Assembly (NCBI GenBank): GCA_032358165.1
Contig: JAALGY010000015.1
Location: 2,728,001 to 2,792,000, forward strand
DNA length: 64,000 bases
Direction of reading: 5' to 3'
DNA from: Diplosphaera chodatii
Lineage: Eukaryota; Chlorophyta; Trebouxiophyceae; Prasiolales; Stichococcaceae
Made by a program: the position numbers and the translations under genes
Shown here: positions 1 through 12,277 of the stretch, piece after piece
Layout of the letters: every line of letters begins with the position of its first letter
Position numbering within the stretch: position 1 is the stretch's first letter
The notes under the pieces: generated by a model
The model's database searches: none
Seen by the model: only the letters and a program-made list of their open reading frames with translations
Told to the model about the DNA's origin: nothing

Positions 1-286
1 TGGCTGTGCTGCCGCAGCCTGCTGTTGTCCTGTTGTTCTGTTGTTCAGCTGCTTCTCGGTAGCTGGCGTCTGCTGCGGGGCCTCATCCCCAATGCGCCCC
101 ACTGATTGCGGCCCCTGCTGCCCGGGTAGCTGCTGCACATCCAGCAGATGGCGGTACACCCCATGCGAGTTCTGCCGCTGCGGCTGCCGCTGCTCCAACT
201 GGTCCGGCATCTGGTTCCCGCGGGCAGGCTGCCGCTGTTCCTGCGGCTGCTGCACTTGCTGCTGCAGCTGCTGTGGCTGCTGCGAG

Positions 287-328
<42 letters not shown>

Positions 329-3300
329 TTGTGTGGCTGCTGTCCACCAGCAGCCTGCTGTTGCTGCTGCTGCTGCTCCTGTGCGCCGGGGTGGGGCTGC
401 GGGGGCGCCTTGGCGCAGGCGGTCGAAGCCCACGAGGCCGCCAGCTGCAGCGGCCCCAGCGCCGGGTGCCGCAGCGCCAGCACCTCAGCCGACACCGCCG
501 TCAGGCTGTACAGCACCGCCTCCAGCCTGCATCGAACAGACAACACGTATATCAATGCAGTTGACGGTGTTTGCAGCCACTGACATTCGTAAACACCTCA
601 TCCACAACCAGATAGCACCACGGCACCTGCTGATGACCCACAGCCTTGACTCACAGACGCTCAGCAAGCTGCACACATCTGGCAGGCTTGGCGCACACCT
701 GTCTGCGATGGCCTCCGGGGTGTAGCGCAGCGCGGTGTGGCGGGCGGCCAGCGCCAGGCGCGCCCGCAGCTTCTCGTCTGTCAGCACCCGCAGCAGCGAC
801 TGCGCCAGCCCCAGCACATCCTGCCATAAGATATACAATAAATAAAATTAAACAAATGATACAACTTGTATTAAAACAAATGTATAGTAGAAAGCATTCC
901 GGATTTGTTCTTATTGGTGAAGTTGCAGACGAAGTGAACGTCAAGTGTTTCACAGTATGGGGTGCCGGATGCTGTGGCACTGGCTGCAGCAGGGGGTGCC
1001 AGTCCTTGCACGCCATGCTGATGCTTGCAAAAGTGCATTTTGGCTACATCACCAACGCTGCACTGCTGGCAAGCGGATGACACAGTGCGGCCTTGCAAAA
1101 CCAAGTCAGACCAACAACGCAGCAGCATCCCGTCGGTGGTAACACCATAGCAATTTGCTTCGCGTGTTGATGAAATGGAAGTTTGTTTTCAAAGAATATT
1201 GTACCGCAAGGCGCACCTGCGGGTCGGCCAGCAGGCAGTTCTGCGCATGCTGCGCGAAGGTGGCGACGCCCAGGCAGCGGGACGCCACGACCGCGAGGCC
1301 CGAGGCCATCGCCTCCATGACGGGCATGCCCCACGCCTCGTAGCGGCTGGTAAACAGGAACGCGTCGTGCCCCCTGTACAGCTCCGCCAGGTCCTCCTGC
1401 AGGGGGTGAAAACAGGGTGCAGTGAATGTACTGCATGCTCTTACCACACCACTGCAGCAATGCGAGCCTGCTGTGACGGATTGGGGCTGCTGTCCCTACC
1501 CAGGTGCCGTGTGAACTGTACGCTTGGCGCACACACACAGCATGCACACGGGGTGGCGCTCAGCCACACAGAGGGCAATCGTTATGGCACACCGCTCAGC
1601 TCGGGTACGCCAGTGCCTCTTGTGGTGGTGTTTTCACCTGGGCGGGGCTGACGTGCAGGTCCAGGGTGAGGCCGCAGGCGGGCAGGATGGGCAGGTGCGC
1701 CGGCTGCGGCGCCGCCTGGCACACCCACGTGACCTGCGACGGCGCAGGCACCCTTGTCACTGGCTACCATGGCGTCCCCGCTTGGAGAGAAGGCATTGCC
1801 ACACTTTGGCAGGGGCTGAGCTGCCATGCCAGTAGCTGCTGCTCGAGTTCCGGGCATCAACCACTTGCTTGACTCGTGACAGAGGAACTGCTGCTCTGGC
1901 AGGCATGTGGTGCAGTACCCGCAGCGGCAGCACGCGATTGACGGCGGACAGCGCAGCCAGCGCCACGTCGAAGCCCTTGAGCGGCAGCGCCGGGTTGCCC
2001 ACCAGCAGCACCGCCTTCTCGCCCTCCCGCCGGGGCGCTGCCTGCAGCTCCTGTGTACAACCAGGAGGATGCCCACTAAGACGCACCACCATCTGAACCT
2101 TCAACCGGGTGGCTGTCTAGAGCATCCGGCCTCAGACGCTGCATGTCGCGTCGGCTTTGGTCGAGGCCAGCAGGAGAGCCGCAGCAGCTGTGCAAGGCTT
2201 CAGGGCACTGGTGTGCTGGCAACTGCAGCGTAAGAATCAAGCACCTGGCCGTTAGGGACGCAGGCCATGGTGGTGGTGGGCGGCAGCCGAGAGCGGGGCC
2301 CGGGGGTGAAGCGGTGGCAGTCGATGCCGTTGGGGATGATGAGCGGCTGCCGCCCGAACTCGGACCCCAGTATCGCCTGCACCGCCTCGCTGACGGCGGC
2401 CAGGGCGCAGGGCAGGTGCATCACCATGTGGAACAGCTGGTCCTGCTTCCTGTAGTTGTGCGCCTCCTGCAACAGTGCACCAGAGGCTGCTCAGATCCTG
2501 GCAACATTGTTATGAGCACAGAAACAGCAGTTCAACAGTGGGACAGACTGTGCTGCTCAGGGAACAGACCTACGCACTTTGCGTCCAATGCAACAGAGCA
2601 AGCTGCTCTGTGTGTCGTTCGCTTGCACGCTTGATGCTTAACCAGAGCCCACCTGAAAGCGGATGGGGTCGCCGAACACCCACTCGTGGCCCTGCTCCCA
2701 GTAGATGACTGGCGCCGGCACGCCCATCAGCAGCTCTGCCACCTGCGATACCATGGCTCCTTCCTCACAGCCATCAATGACCTTTCAACATACGTCGAAA
2801 AAACCACGCATGCGCCTCTTTGCTCTGTTCACCATTTACAGTTCATCCTTTAGTAACCCAACATCTTCTGACCCCAGACTACAAGCAGGCATCACCTGGT
2901 GGAAGATACCCACGACGCACACGTCGATATCGGCCGCGGGGTACACGTCCGCCAGGCGCTGGTGCAGGCGGCACACCACATCCACGTCCGCCTCCTCCTT
3001 CGTCCACGGCGGCATTGCCCGCTGTGCGCTGTCCGACCTGCCGTGCCACACTCGTGTCATCAAGCAGCACAGCGTGCATGTTGCAGCAGAGGCCCAGAGC
3101 GCGGCCATGGTCTGACAGCAGCCAGAACGTCATATCTGCTAGGTGAAGCTATGCTGGACACAGAGACCTACGGCAAAACATGTCAGCCTATGGGGTCACG
3201 GCTCCGAACACAGCTTGACCCGAGCAGACTGGCGACTGATGATGCTAGCATATGGCATACATGCACCTGTGCACGGTGATCAGTTTGGCATCGTGGGCAG

Positions 3301-4488
3301 CATGTCGCTGACAATTGCTGGTCACAGGTGCGCAGTGGCAGGTGACTGACACGAGTGCACCTGTGCACGGCGATGGTTTTGTGGCCGCGGGCGCGCAGGA
3401 GGCGGATGTGCTCCACCAGGCATTTCATGCCGCCGGTGATGTTGTGGTGCGGCAGCATGTACGCCACCCGCAGCTTGCGCATCGGCGTCACCCCACCCTG
3501 TAATATAGCATCACCATGGATGATCGCACCTCTGGCCAGCAAGCTCCTGCATCCCTGTCCGCGGGTGCAGCCTGGCATCTGGCGCTCTGCTGCAATGTTC
3601 AGTGCTCGGCTGCAGTTCGACCCACCTGCCGGCCAGACCCCTCGCCCTGCAAGGCGTGAAGACGGATGTAGGACACACGTGCAGTGCACCTGCTGGAAGT
3701 TGCGGAAGCTGCGGTGCAGCAGGAAGTCGACCAGGTCCGCGGGGCGGTACTGCGGCTCCCCCGGCGCCGGGCCGCGCAGCCCCGCCTCCCAGCCCGGCGG
3801 GCACCCGCAGCCTGCGGGGCAGCAGGAAGCACCACAGTCAGGCGGGTCGAGAGCGTGGCAGTATGCTGGGACATCTGGCTGTCCTTCGCATATCAGCATG
3901 TGAAGCACGGCTACAAGCCAACCATGGCAACCATCTCGCGGACAGTATGCATAGGTACCAACTACGGCGCGACATGAAAAGCGCACCAACGAGTTTCTGG
4001 CTGCTCACCAGCACGCTGCTAAGCGACTTGGACGACGGCATGCATCATGACAACAGCATGCGATCTACACGCGAGGTCGCACCTTCTGAACAGTTGGGGG
4101 CATCCCATGCAAGGGTGCCAGCCTGGACATGCTGCACCGGAAAGGCCGGTACCGCAGCAAGCAAAGCGTTCATGGGGCGCACACCAGCATCAGGGAGGCT
4201 ATAAGCTGCTGTGTGCCCGTGAAGCTGCGCAGTTGGGGCTCCAACCACCCGACATGACGTGGTGTGAAAGGCAGTCAGACTCAGCCCAGATCGCCTTGCA
4301 AATGAGGCCAAACGACCGCTGCTTTGGGGTACATGTGTACCTGAAGCAATCGTGCCGTGCATGCCTAGGTTTGAGCGGAGCACGTCAGTGGGCAGCTGAC
4401 ATTAGTGGCACTCACCTGCATGGTGGAGCGTCGTGCCGAAAGGCAGCACCGAAACCGGCGTCGCCGCCGATGCCGGGGCGGCGGACAT
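1..4488 (-). CDS. GT4-family glycosyltransferase with C-terminal polyglutamine tail (3' end outside window)
   Basis: Retaining GT-B glycosyltransferase of family GT4 (glycosyl transferases group 1), which moves a sugar from an activated nucleotide donor; the acceptor cannot be told. Exons in transcript order: 4488-4416, 3811-3690, 3497-3361, 3037-2896, 2742-2653, 2466-2245, 2050-1919, 1733-1638, 1396-1217, 820-699, 526 to beyond 1. All joins keep frame, giving at least 614 codons. The N-terminal Rossmann half carries MRKLRVAYMLPHHNITGG; the inter-domain region reads PLIIPNGIDCHRFTP; the C-terminal half holds the GT4 EX7E motif in YEAWGMPVMEAMASGLAVV. The ATG at 4488 precedes a strong GTGAGT donor. 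The last exon turns into a Q/P-rich tail with 12 consecutive CAG codons and remains open at the edge. No signal peptide is evident. The family call is firm; the pathway is unknown. Confidence 0.85.
289..324 (-). repeat. (CAG)12 trinucleotide tract in the GT4 gene
   Basis: Twelve perfect CTG units on the plus strand, read as 12 glutamine codons on the minus strand. They sit inside a wider Q-rich stretch (about 1-400) with several shorter CAG runs. Uninterrupted CAG runs of this length are prone to length change. Confidence 0.9.
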
Positions 4489-5158
4489 GCTGGTCCGCTG
4501 CTCAGGCCCTCAGCCGCACGGCCTACGAATTTTGCTCAGTTTACCTCCACCCCATGCCTCCAACAGGGGCCTCGCCACCTTCGGATGCATGTGTCGAACT
4601 CCTCCGCCTGGCCGTCTATTACCGCACCAATGGCGCTTACAGCAATCGGTAGCATTTCTAGGTGTGTAGGTTGTTGCGAAATGAGCGGTAGTTGGTGGTG
4701 ACTGTGCGCTTCCGTAAACGCGAGTCAAGGAGGCACCAGCTTCCGTGCGAGGATCTCGCTGGGCGTCTGCGTCGAGGGACGGCAAGATCCTGGGTACTTT
4801 GACCTTCCAGATCAACCTTTGCTCGTTTGCAAGCCAGCCAGCACGGATTCATGGGGCTGCACCTGCTTTGAACGTGTTCACCAAGATGGGGAAAACATGA
4901 CGCATTGTGGAAGAATCCTGCACATCAGTCACGGCACCTGCTCCGACCCGTGCAGTCATTTTGCTAACAAAGTACCACTGAACGCTGCTTCGCAAATACA
5001 CACTGGTATTACAAACACGCTGCACGGTGCTTACCCCTGAACAAAACGAAAGTTGTCGGTTCACCTGTAGTCTTGCTTGTAGCAGGTTCCGTCACTGACT
5101 TTGCCACTGTAAGAGCGCCAAGCCGGGGCATTGTAGGCATCCAGGGGGCGTCAGAACG
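4489..5158. promoter_or_regulatory. Divergent intergenic region between GT4 and NFU genes
   Basis: 670 bp between two outward-facing start codons (4488 minus, 5159 plus). No convincing open frame or known motif was seen. It must hold both promoters and both 5' UTRs. Confidence 0.5.
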
Positions 5159-7105
5159 ATGCTGCGGTCCTGTATGCGCGCGATGACGGGGCTGGCACGT
5201 CAGCGGGGCGCATTCAACCGCGCCGCAGAGTGTGCAGGGTGTGCCCGCTGCTTGCGCACGGTGAGCTTCAGCGTTCGGAGGATTGCTGTGTGTGAGGGGC
5301 AAGGCTTCCAGTGCGGCGCCTCACCATCTCATAACGCCTCAGAACATGTGCCCTGACAGCAAGTTGGTTGTGCTGGTGCGGAGTGCCACCGTGGCTGGGT
5401 ATACATGGAACTCTCCTACCGTCCTGACCTTGCAGCTGGCCGAGCCAGCAGCAGTGGCGAGCTTCTCAGGCAGAACCGCGCCGGACCTGCATTGGGGCGT
5501 ATCAGCAGCTGGCAGGCTGCCTCGCAGCGGTTTTACAGGCGAGTGGCAGCATTGCCACACTGCACGCTAACAATGCCCTGCCAGAAGCCCTGACCACCAA
5601 TGAAGCGTGATGAAGGTGGGGCAACAAAGGTCTTTGGCATGCTACAGGCGCATCTGCGGCAGCAAATGGGCAGCAGGCGCAGCAGCAGCGCAGCATGTTC
5701 ATACAGACGCAGGCGACGCCCAATCCCAGCAGCCTGATGTTCATGCCGGGCCAGGCGGTGATGGAGGTGCGTGCATGCCGCCTGCCGTGTCCTGGCTGAC
5801 AGCAGAACACCATGGGAGTCACACCGTTGTCGGCATGGCCTTTGGCTGAGCGCTGTCCGGGGCGCCGACGCTGATGTGTGCTGGTGGACAGTCGGGAGTC
5901 TCAGAGTTTAAGAACGCTCGAGAGGCGATGGAGTCGCCCCTGGCCAAGCGGCTGTTCGGCATCGACGGCGTCGCATCTGTGTTCTTTGGTTCAGATTTTG
6001 TGACGGTCAGTACCCAACCCGACCAGCTTGCTTGAGGCAACATTCAGCATCAAGAAGTGTGCCCAGGCACGCTGCAGTGCACCTGTAGTCCCCTGACCAG
6101 CTTTGTCAATGCTGTTGCAGGTTACAAAGTCGGACGAGTACCCCTGGTCCGTGCTTAAACCGGATGTCTTTGCGGCCATCATGGACCACTACACATCAGG
6201 TGCCTATCAGTTGCGGCCGGACACTGACAAGAGCACATTGTTTGCACCAACATCAGGTTTGACATTTCGGTTCATATGTTTGGTCCAGGGGAGCCACTCT
6301 TCTCAGATGCCAGCAGTCGTGCCTCAGACACAGCCATTACAGACGATGACACAGAGGTGAGCAGAAGCTGAAGCTGTCAAGAACACTCGCAGTGATCATG
6401 AAACTCCTGGGTATTGCTAGCTCAAGCAAGCGGCTTTTTCATCCTGCAGATTGTGGCGATGATCAAGGAGCTGCTGGAGACACGCATCAGGCCAGCAGTT
6501 CAGGTCAGTATGCATCAGGCTCCATGCTGGCAACAAACCTGCGCAGCACCTGCTGTCCGCCTTGCAGGCTGCAGCCTGACCCCACTTCGCTTGCTGGCGC
6601 ATCAAATTGGGTTCAGCAAAAGCCGACACTTGTGGCAGCGTCTTCGGCCCACAGGAGGACGGGGGTGATATCGTGTACGAGGGCTTCGAGGAGGAGACGG
6701 GGCGGGTGCTGCTGAAGATGCGGGGGGCTTGCTCCGGCTGCCCCTCCTCCGCGGTGCGCTATTTTGGATTTAAGGGTTTGCATGGGGTGCGGGATGCTGG
6801 GCGGGTCAGAAGGGTTGCTAGCATCGAAGCCGCCGACAAGAACGGCTTGACGGCCTATGCGTGCGGATGTGGCGTAGGTGACACTGAAGAGCGGCATCGA
6901 GGGCATGCTCAAGCACTACATCCCAGAGGTATGCTCGATGTGACAGGCCATGCTGCACGAGATTCCGCTGCGCTGTACAGTTGCTGGCCATGAGGCTGAT
7001 ATTGCGGGTGTGTTGCAGGTGCAGGAGGTAGTCGAGGTGCAAGATGAGAGCGACAAGGTCGGGGAGGCCGAGTTTGCAAAGATGGAGGCGCAGCTGTCAA
7101 TGTAG
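5159..7105 (+). CDS. NFU: Mitochondrial NFU-type iron-sulfur cluster scaffold/transfer protein
   Basis: Delivers [4Fe-4S] clusters to mitochondrial enzymes such as lipoate synthase and respiratory-chain subunits (family knowledge). Exons: 5159-5260, 5436-5538, 5648-5766, 5892-6005, 6121-6199, 6289-6356, 6450-6503, 6655-6753, 6878-6928, 7019-7105; every join keeps frame, 291 aa. The N-terminus ([19 protein letters not shown]) is Arg-rich and free of acids, as in a mitochondrial presequence. The Nfu N domain starts at [13 protein letters not shown] and contains [13 protein letters not shown]. The C-terminal NifU domain carries the cluster-binding CxxC in [10 protein letters not shown], followed by [13 protein letters not shown]. 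This domain order matches plant NFU4/NFU5 and human NFU1. The intron after 5538 appears to use a GC donor (GCGAGT). The second exon, a low-complexity linker, is the least certain. Confidence 0.93.
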
Positions 7106-7505
7106 GGTCAAGACACCTGCTTGCTGACGGTGCACACACCATGTGTTGGCAGATGTTTGCTCACAGACATGACTGTGCGTTGCATCATGATGGTGTATAG
7201 TATTGTGCTTTGCACCCACGGTTGCAACGGCGATAGAGCAGCAGCAGACAAACCGCCTGGCAAGAGGTGAAGCCCCCCTGGGGCCGATCAGTCAATCAAA
7301 CTTGCCTCAATCGTGCTTGGGCCTGGCAACTCTCGCACGCTGCCAGCCGCCGCCTCTCGTGAAGCGCCGACGCACGACGACGCCGACATGCTCAGGCCAA
7401 CGCACGCCGCCCCCGGCTGCGGCCGCAAGCCCTCAATGTCCGACCTGCACACCTCGGCTTTCGCATCCGGCAGGCAGGAGAGCTGCCAGCGGTGACCTAC
7501 CAGCC
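7106..7505. other. Intergenic spacer NFU to F-box gene
   Basis: 400 bp on the same strand. An open frame reaches upstream of the chosen F-box start to about 7203, so the 5' end of the next gene could lie here. No motif recognised. Confidence 0.4.
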
Positions 7506-10500
7506 ATGAAGACGTTCCGCAACCAGCCGCCGATATGGCGCCGCGACGTCAACGTGTCCTTCAGGGGCAAGGACGGCCTGCTGGTGCCAGTGGAAGACGC
7601 AGAGTCGTCCGCACCAGCAGCGCAGGCGCCGTCGGTCCCCCCCAACCTGAAGCGCAAGTCGGCGGGGGAGCCGCTCAGCGTGGGCGCCCCGCCGGACCTG
7701 AAGAAGCGCAGCGTCGACCCCACGGAGGCGCTGTCCGCCCTCAGCCTGTTCACTGTGGACGACGCGTGCGTAATGCTGATCTTCAGGTGCGGCGGCGTCA
7801 GCGCTCTGACAGTTGTCAGCAGGGCTGGCATCTAGCGAACGGATGCCTTGCATGCGCGCTCACGCCCATCATCATGCTGCTGATCAAGCTCGAGCTCATG
7901 CTGATTCCACTGAGCACAGCAACTCCATCACCATCTTGAACCTTCTGCAACTCCGCCCGCAGCAAGCTGGATCCGGTTAGCATCGCGCAAGCATCGCTCA
8001 GCTGCAAGCGCTGGCGGCGCCTGGCGGGCAAGGAACGGCTCTGGGAGGCCATGTGTCGCAGGGACCTTGACCTCATGCACCCCTGTGATGCCAACCTCCA
8101 GCCTGCCACCTACAGGCGGGTTCAAGTTTGAAAGTGACCGCAATCACAGCTGTGCTGCGCTAATTCAGGTTCACATATGCACCGCGTCGCAGCGAACCAC
8201 CATGGTGTAAATCACGGTCCCAATGGCAGACAGCATGATGTTGCAGGGACAGCTACATCTCTTGGCACCAGCAATTTGGGCGCTACGGCAGGCTTGGCGT
8301 GCGGATGCGAGTGGCGTGGTGGGTGCTGGAGGCCTGGACAGCGCAGAACTTGCCCGCCATACGAGCAACTCTCAGGTGGGTCCAAGCTTTGCAACACAGC
8401 AGGTACTCACATCCACAATTGCAGGTTGCGGCGAGCATCCGTGGCCTGGTCACCTTGGCTGCCAGCCAAACTGACAATGCCATGTTCCGCTCAGTGCCAT
8501 TGCAACCCTGAACCTGCCATGCATCGCATGCAGGCCGGGAGCCACGGAGGCAGAGCTGAATTTGGCGGAGGCAGCACTGGGCGTGCGGCTGCCGGAGGCG
8601 GTGCGTGCGATGTACAGGGTGCACGATGGGCAGGAGCTGCCGGTGGACGCGGTGGCGGACACCACCGGAGAGTGCCAGCTGGACTCGCCCTCCACGCTGC
8701 ACGGCATCTTTGGCGGGTGAGATGCTGCGCGATGCCCGGCGGTGGTCTGTGCTTTTCGCAACAAGGACCCCCTGATCTGGTTCCACAAGCCATGGGTGTC
8801 GTCAGGCCACGGCTGACTTGGCAGCCGCCTGCCATGACCTGCATGCGCACACTGTACACTATGTATGTGCTGTGGTGCAGGTACTCGTACTACGACCAGA
8901 TTGTCTCGCTGCGCATGCTGCCGCTGCACCGGATGGTGCTGTGGACGCAGCGGCTGCGGGCTGAAATCTTCCGCACCTCCAGCGACGACTCCCGCATTGT
9001 GTTTGCAGGTGTGCAGCCTGCATATAGCCTTGTGTCATGGTTGTTATGTACAACCATGCAATGGCAGAAGCAGTCCGCAGACGCTTTGGTGGAAGGCGCA
9101 TCAGCACATGCTGTTAGCAAATTTAATGCTTACTTCATGCCGCCACGATCATGCAGCGTCCTTCAACCTGAAGAAAATGCTGGTTGTCGACAGCGTCAGC
9201 GGCCTCGTGCGGGTGTGCCTCGCCAACAAGCAGCACCAATGGGACGCGGTGCCACCAGACCTTGAACCAGGTGAGGCCAATACCGTCTGGACACCCTCAC
9301 AGACCGTGTTGTGCACAGATGCTGCTGTACGTTCGCCAACAAGCAGCACCAATGGGACGCGGTGCCACCAGACCTTGAACCAGGTGAGGCCAATACCGTC
9401 TGGACACCCTCACAGACCGTGTTGTGCACAGATGCTGCTGTACGTTGATTGAGGTGGGCTCCGCAGCAGTGAGCTGGGCCTCTGCACATATCGGTTCTCA
9501 TGTGACAGCCGGTCCACCTTGCAGGTGCCTGCGACGGCATGCTGCGCTGGTTCGAGGAGTATGCAAAGAGGCTGCAGGAGGGCGTGTATGGTGTCTCGTT
9601 GCAGCCAAAGACGCACATGGACCTGGGTGTGCCGCCCACGCTCGCCATTGACCTGTACCCGCTGAAGCCCCCGGTAAGCATTCTGTAGCTCTCAGCGAGA
9701 CCCTTGCTCCCCACGTGCTCCTGTGCATATGCCAGGCGCGCCTCACAGGCCACTTGACCTGCTCATGCTGCTGATGGCTCGGCCCACTTCACAGTGTGTT
9801 GAGGTCTAGATTTGTATTTGTGTGCATGCAGTAGACGTCCCCATCCATGTGCTCCGCTGATGCTATAGCAGGCCATGCAGATCACGTGCTGATCCGAAGT
9901 TACCATGGCATGATGCTGCCTGCAGACGTGGACATGGTCTGTCACTCGCGGAGTGCATGTGCGGCTGTCAACGGTGTTTGTGCCGGAGAACACGCGCGGC
10001 AAGGCCATCGCCCCAAATGGCACCGAGATCCCGCCCCGCTTCTGCTTTGCCTATAGGTACGCAGTTATCAAGGCAGATTGTACTGTGCTGCAGCATGCTC
10101 GTGACGTCGATGCACTTAGGATGTCAGCAACTAGTGTGGGGGCAGAAGGTGTGGGCAAGAGGTTTTCCGACTTGTCATACGCATAAGGTGAGGGCCTTCA
10201 TTGTCACGCAGCACGCGGCTGGCGCTGCTGAGCGAGCGGGAGCAGCGGGAGTGCGGGGTGGCGCGGCCGGCGGCGCATGTGCAGCTCAAGTCCCGTCACT
10301 GGCGCATCCGCACCATCAAGGGCGAGCTGCTGGACGAGGTGGTGGGCGAGGGCGTCATCGGCGCCCACCCTGTGCTGCATGCTGGTAGGGTTTAGGAGCC
10401 TCCAGAGGGATGCCACTACAGCTTCTGCAACCTGAGCCGCTGGGCGATCTGCGGCTGGCTGTGCGCTTCCAGCTGATGTGTCACCCCAGCCGTGGGAACG

Positions 10501-10894
10501 ATGGTGCCCGATTGTAAGCGAAACCAGATCTGGGGTGTGGCTGTTCATTGCCAAGCCCACTCCCGCGTCACAATGGGGCGACTTGTGCTGCAGGCGGCGA
10601 GCCCTTCTCCTACCAGAGCGTCACGGTGCAGCAGCGGATGCCCATAGTACTGCAGGGCGAGTTCACCTTTGTCAGGGGTCAGCTGTCAGATCCCGATGCG
10701 CCACAGTTTACAGCTCGGGTAAGTTTCCATCCGATGTGGACTGGCGTTGCAGCTCATCAACCAGCAACAACCAGCTGGTCCTGGTCACACTCAACCACCA
10801 TTGTCAGTGCACTCGTGAGGTTGACAGGGCTGTCTGCGTGCACTTGTTGCAGATTCCTACGGTCGTCCTCAGGCTGCCCCCCTTCACCTTCTGA
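7506..10894 (+). CDS. SKIP16: F-box / SMI1-KNR4 (SUKH) / ApaG-domain protein, SKIP16-FBXO3 type
   Basis: Putative substrate receptor of an SCF ubiquitin ligase. Exons: 7506-7786, 7963-8115, 8169-8204, 8247-8375, 8534-8716, 8881-9008, 9157-9270, 9525-9673, 9926-10056, 10212-10384, 10594-10718, 10853-10894; all in frame, 547 aa. The F-box lies near residues 83-130 (SKLDPVSIAQASLSCKRWRR). The middle SUKH domain has EAELNLAEAALGVRLPEAVR followed by VHDGQELP. The C-terminal ApaG domain has VRLSTVFVPENTRGKAIAPN, SRHWRIRTIKGELLDEVVG, GEPFSYQSVTVQQRMPIVL and the closing LRLPPFTF. This three-domain order is that of plant SKIP16 and animal FBXO3. The junction after 8115 needs a GC donor. The 9673/9926 join is the least certain; a small exon near 9794 is possible. 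A perfect 113-bp tandem duplication covers the 9270 donor. The start at MKTFRNQPP was chosen because upstream sequence is low-complexity. Confidence 0.9.
9221..9446 (+). repeat. Perfect 113-bp tandem duplication across an exon-intron boundary
   Basis: 9221-9333 and 9334-9446 are identical. The unit contains the last 50 bp of an F-box gene exon, its GTGAGG donor and 63 bp of intron. The second copy therefore carries a decoy exon end and donor at 9384. Because 113 is not a multiple of three, only the first donor keeps frame with the exon at 9525. Confidence 0.95.
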
Positions 10895-12277
10895 GTGGTA
10901 GAGCATGACGTGGCAGATACTGATCAGCGCGAGACGGGGCCACAGAGGTCAATCTGATCTGCACTGGGCAGGCTGCCGCCTGGCTTGGAGATGTCTTGAG
11001 AGATGTGCACTGGGCAGGCTGCCGCCTGGCTTGCTGACATGTCTGCAGAGGGGTGATTGCATCAGCGTGTATTCAGAGGGACCCTCAGCGGACAGGACTG
11101 CGCCTGTAGTCGAGAGGATAGACTCAGTTGGAATGTATCACGGTATTTTGTTGCAAGGTGTACACGTGTACTTTCAGGTAGTGTGCAGCAGGCAGGACAG
11201 CAAGGCAGGGCAGCTTTGGCACAGGTCTTGGGCACCTGTGTAGATCCATGCGCATCCTACCGAATGGAATGCATGCTTGCAGTGAAGTCGAATCGTAGTG
11301 TTTGTCGCCTCTCTGTTGCTCGTCTCTGCTCCAGCGTTGTGGTCCACATCCTTTATGCTTGTGTATGAGCTGCACCCTACAACAGGAAGTTGATGGGGTT
11401 CAGCACCGACTCATGTCACCACCGAGGAATAACTGGCGGGACTTCAGCTGGTATCCTGCTCCATTGACGTCATATGGGACTCGCAGCAGGAAGTCGATGC
11501 TTCATGGATGCTGCTCACGCACGCACCTTTATTTGACTGTCTTCTGCATAATACATACGTAGACTTTCTGTTCCGCCTGCGCATGCCAGCAGGCATATGC
11601 AGGTCGTGCAGTATTGCAGGCAGCTGTCAGCCTGACATACCAGCCGCCTCTTCGTGGTCGGCTACCTAGTAGCCAGGAGCAGGCCTCCGTCCTGAGTGTC
11701 TCTGAGCATCAGCCAGTTCTCCAGTCCGACACTGACGTAGTGCCATGCCAGTCGAAGATGCATCAGCGACTGCCAATCAGCAGGCCCGCGGCCCCGTTCG
11801 GGGTGTGCGGCAGGTAAACATTTCATCGGTGTGGCAGTGTACATACCTTGCCACGTTTGTTCGCACTCTCTTGCAGATACACGCACGTCAGTGCGGAGTG
11901 CCCTGGCGTCTTGATATAAGACTCATTCAGCAAGGTTGTCGACCTGCATAAGCCATCGCCCTCGCGCTCGTCCTGGATAGTCAGAGCCTGAGCAGTCTTG
12001 CCGAGCGTGATGCCGCCCATTGGGCATTTGACGCGCTGTAAACGACGAGTATCAGCAGCCAACCACGTTGACCGACGAACCGTGCATAAGAGTGCATGCA
12101 CTGCGGACCCAAGATTGCGAACCTAGGCGGTGTGCAGGCGCCCTATCAACCTGCTGCTTCAGTGCGCGAGTTGCAACATGACCGACCTCAGATATGCTCC
12201 GCTGCTGACTGCGCGACTACTGTCACTCGCAGTTGAGAGCAGGCCAGGGTGCGAGCCGCGCAGCTGGCCCTGCTACA
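10895..12277 (+). other. Poorly resolved region with exon-like blocks and a short repeat
   Basis: No complete gene could be built. Exon-like blocks on the plus strand include about 11390-11450, 11487-11603 and 11619-11812 joined to 11880-11919 (frame ending YTHVSAECPGVLI, then TAA). They may be the end of an unrecognised gene or a degraded copy. The block at 11487 resembles one at 13998. A 46-bp imperfect repeat lies at 10960-11033. Confidence 0.3.
10960..11033. repeat. Two-copy minisatellite, 28-bp identical core, 46-bp period
   Basis: The 28-bp string beginning TGCACTGGGCAGGCTGCCGC occurs at 10960-10987 and again at 11006-11033; the sequence after each core is also similar (AGATGTCTTGAGAG / ACATGTCTGCAGAG). 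It lies just downstream of the F-box gene stop. Confidence 0.85.

Noticed and set aside
41..583. Plus-strand open frame rich in Cys runs opposite the GT4 tail
   Set aside because: It is the reverse-frame reading of the CAG/CTG repeats; the minus-strand Q frame continues the spliced GT4 protein.
9334..9446. Second copy of the 113-bp repeat as an extra coding exon
   Set aside because: It has no acceptor of its own, and using its donor shifts frame, so it is treated as intronic.
9794..9802. A 9-nt microexon (Cys-Val-Glu) in the F-box gene
   Set aside because: It would fit phase 0 and family sequence, but the donor (GTCTAG) is poor and the evidence too thin to annotate.
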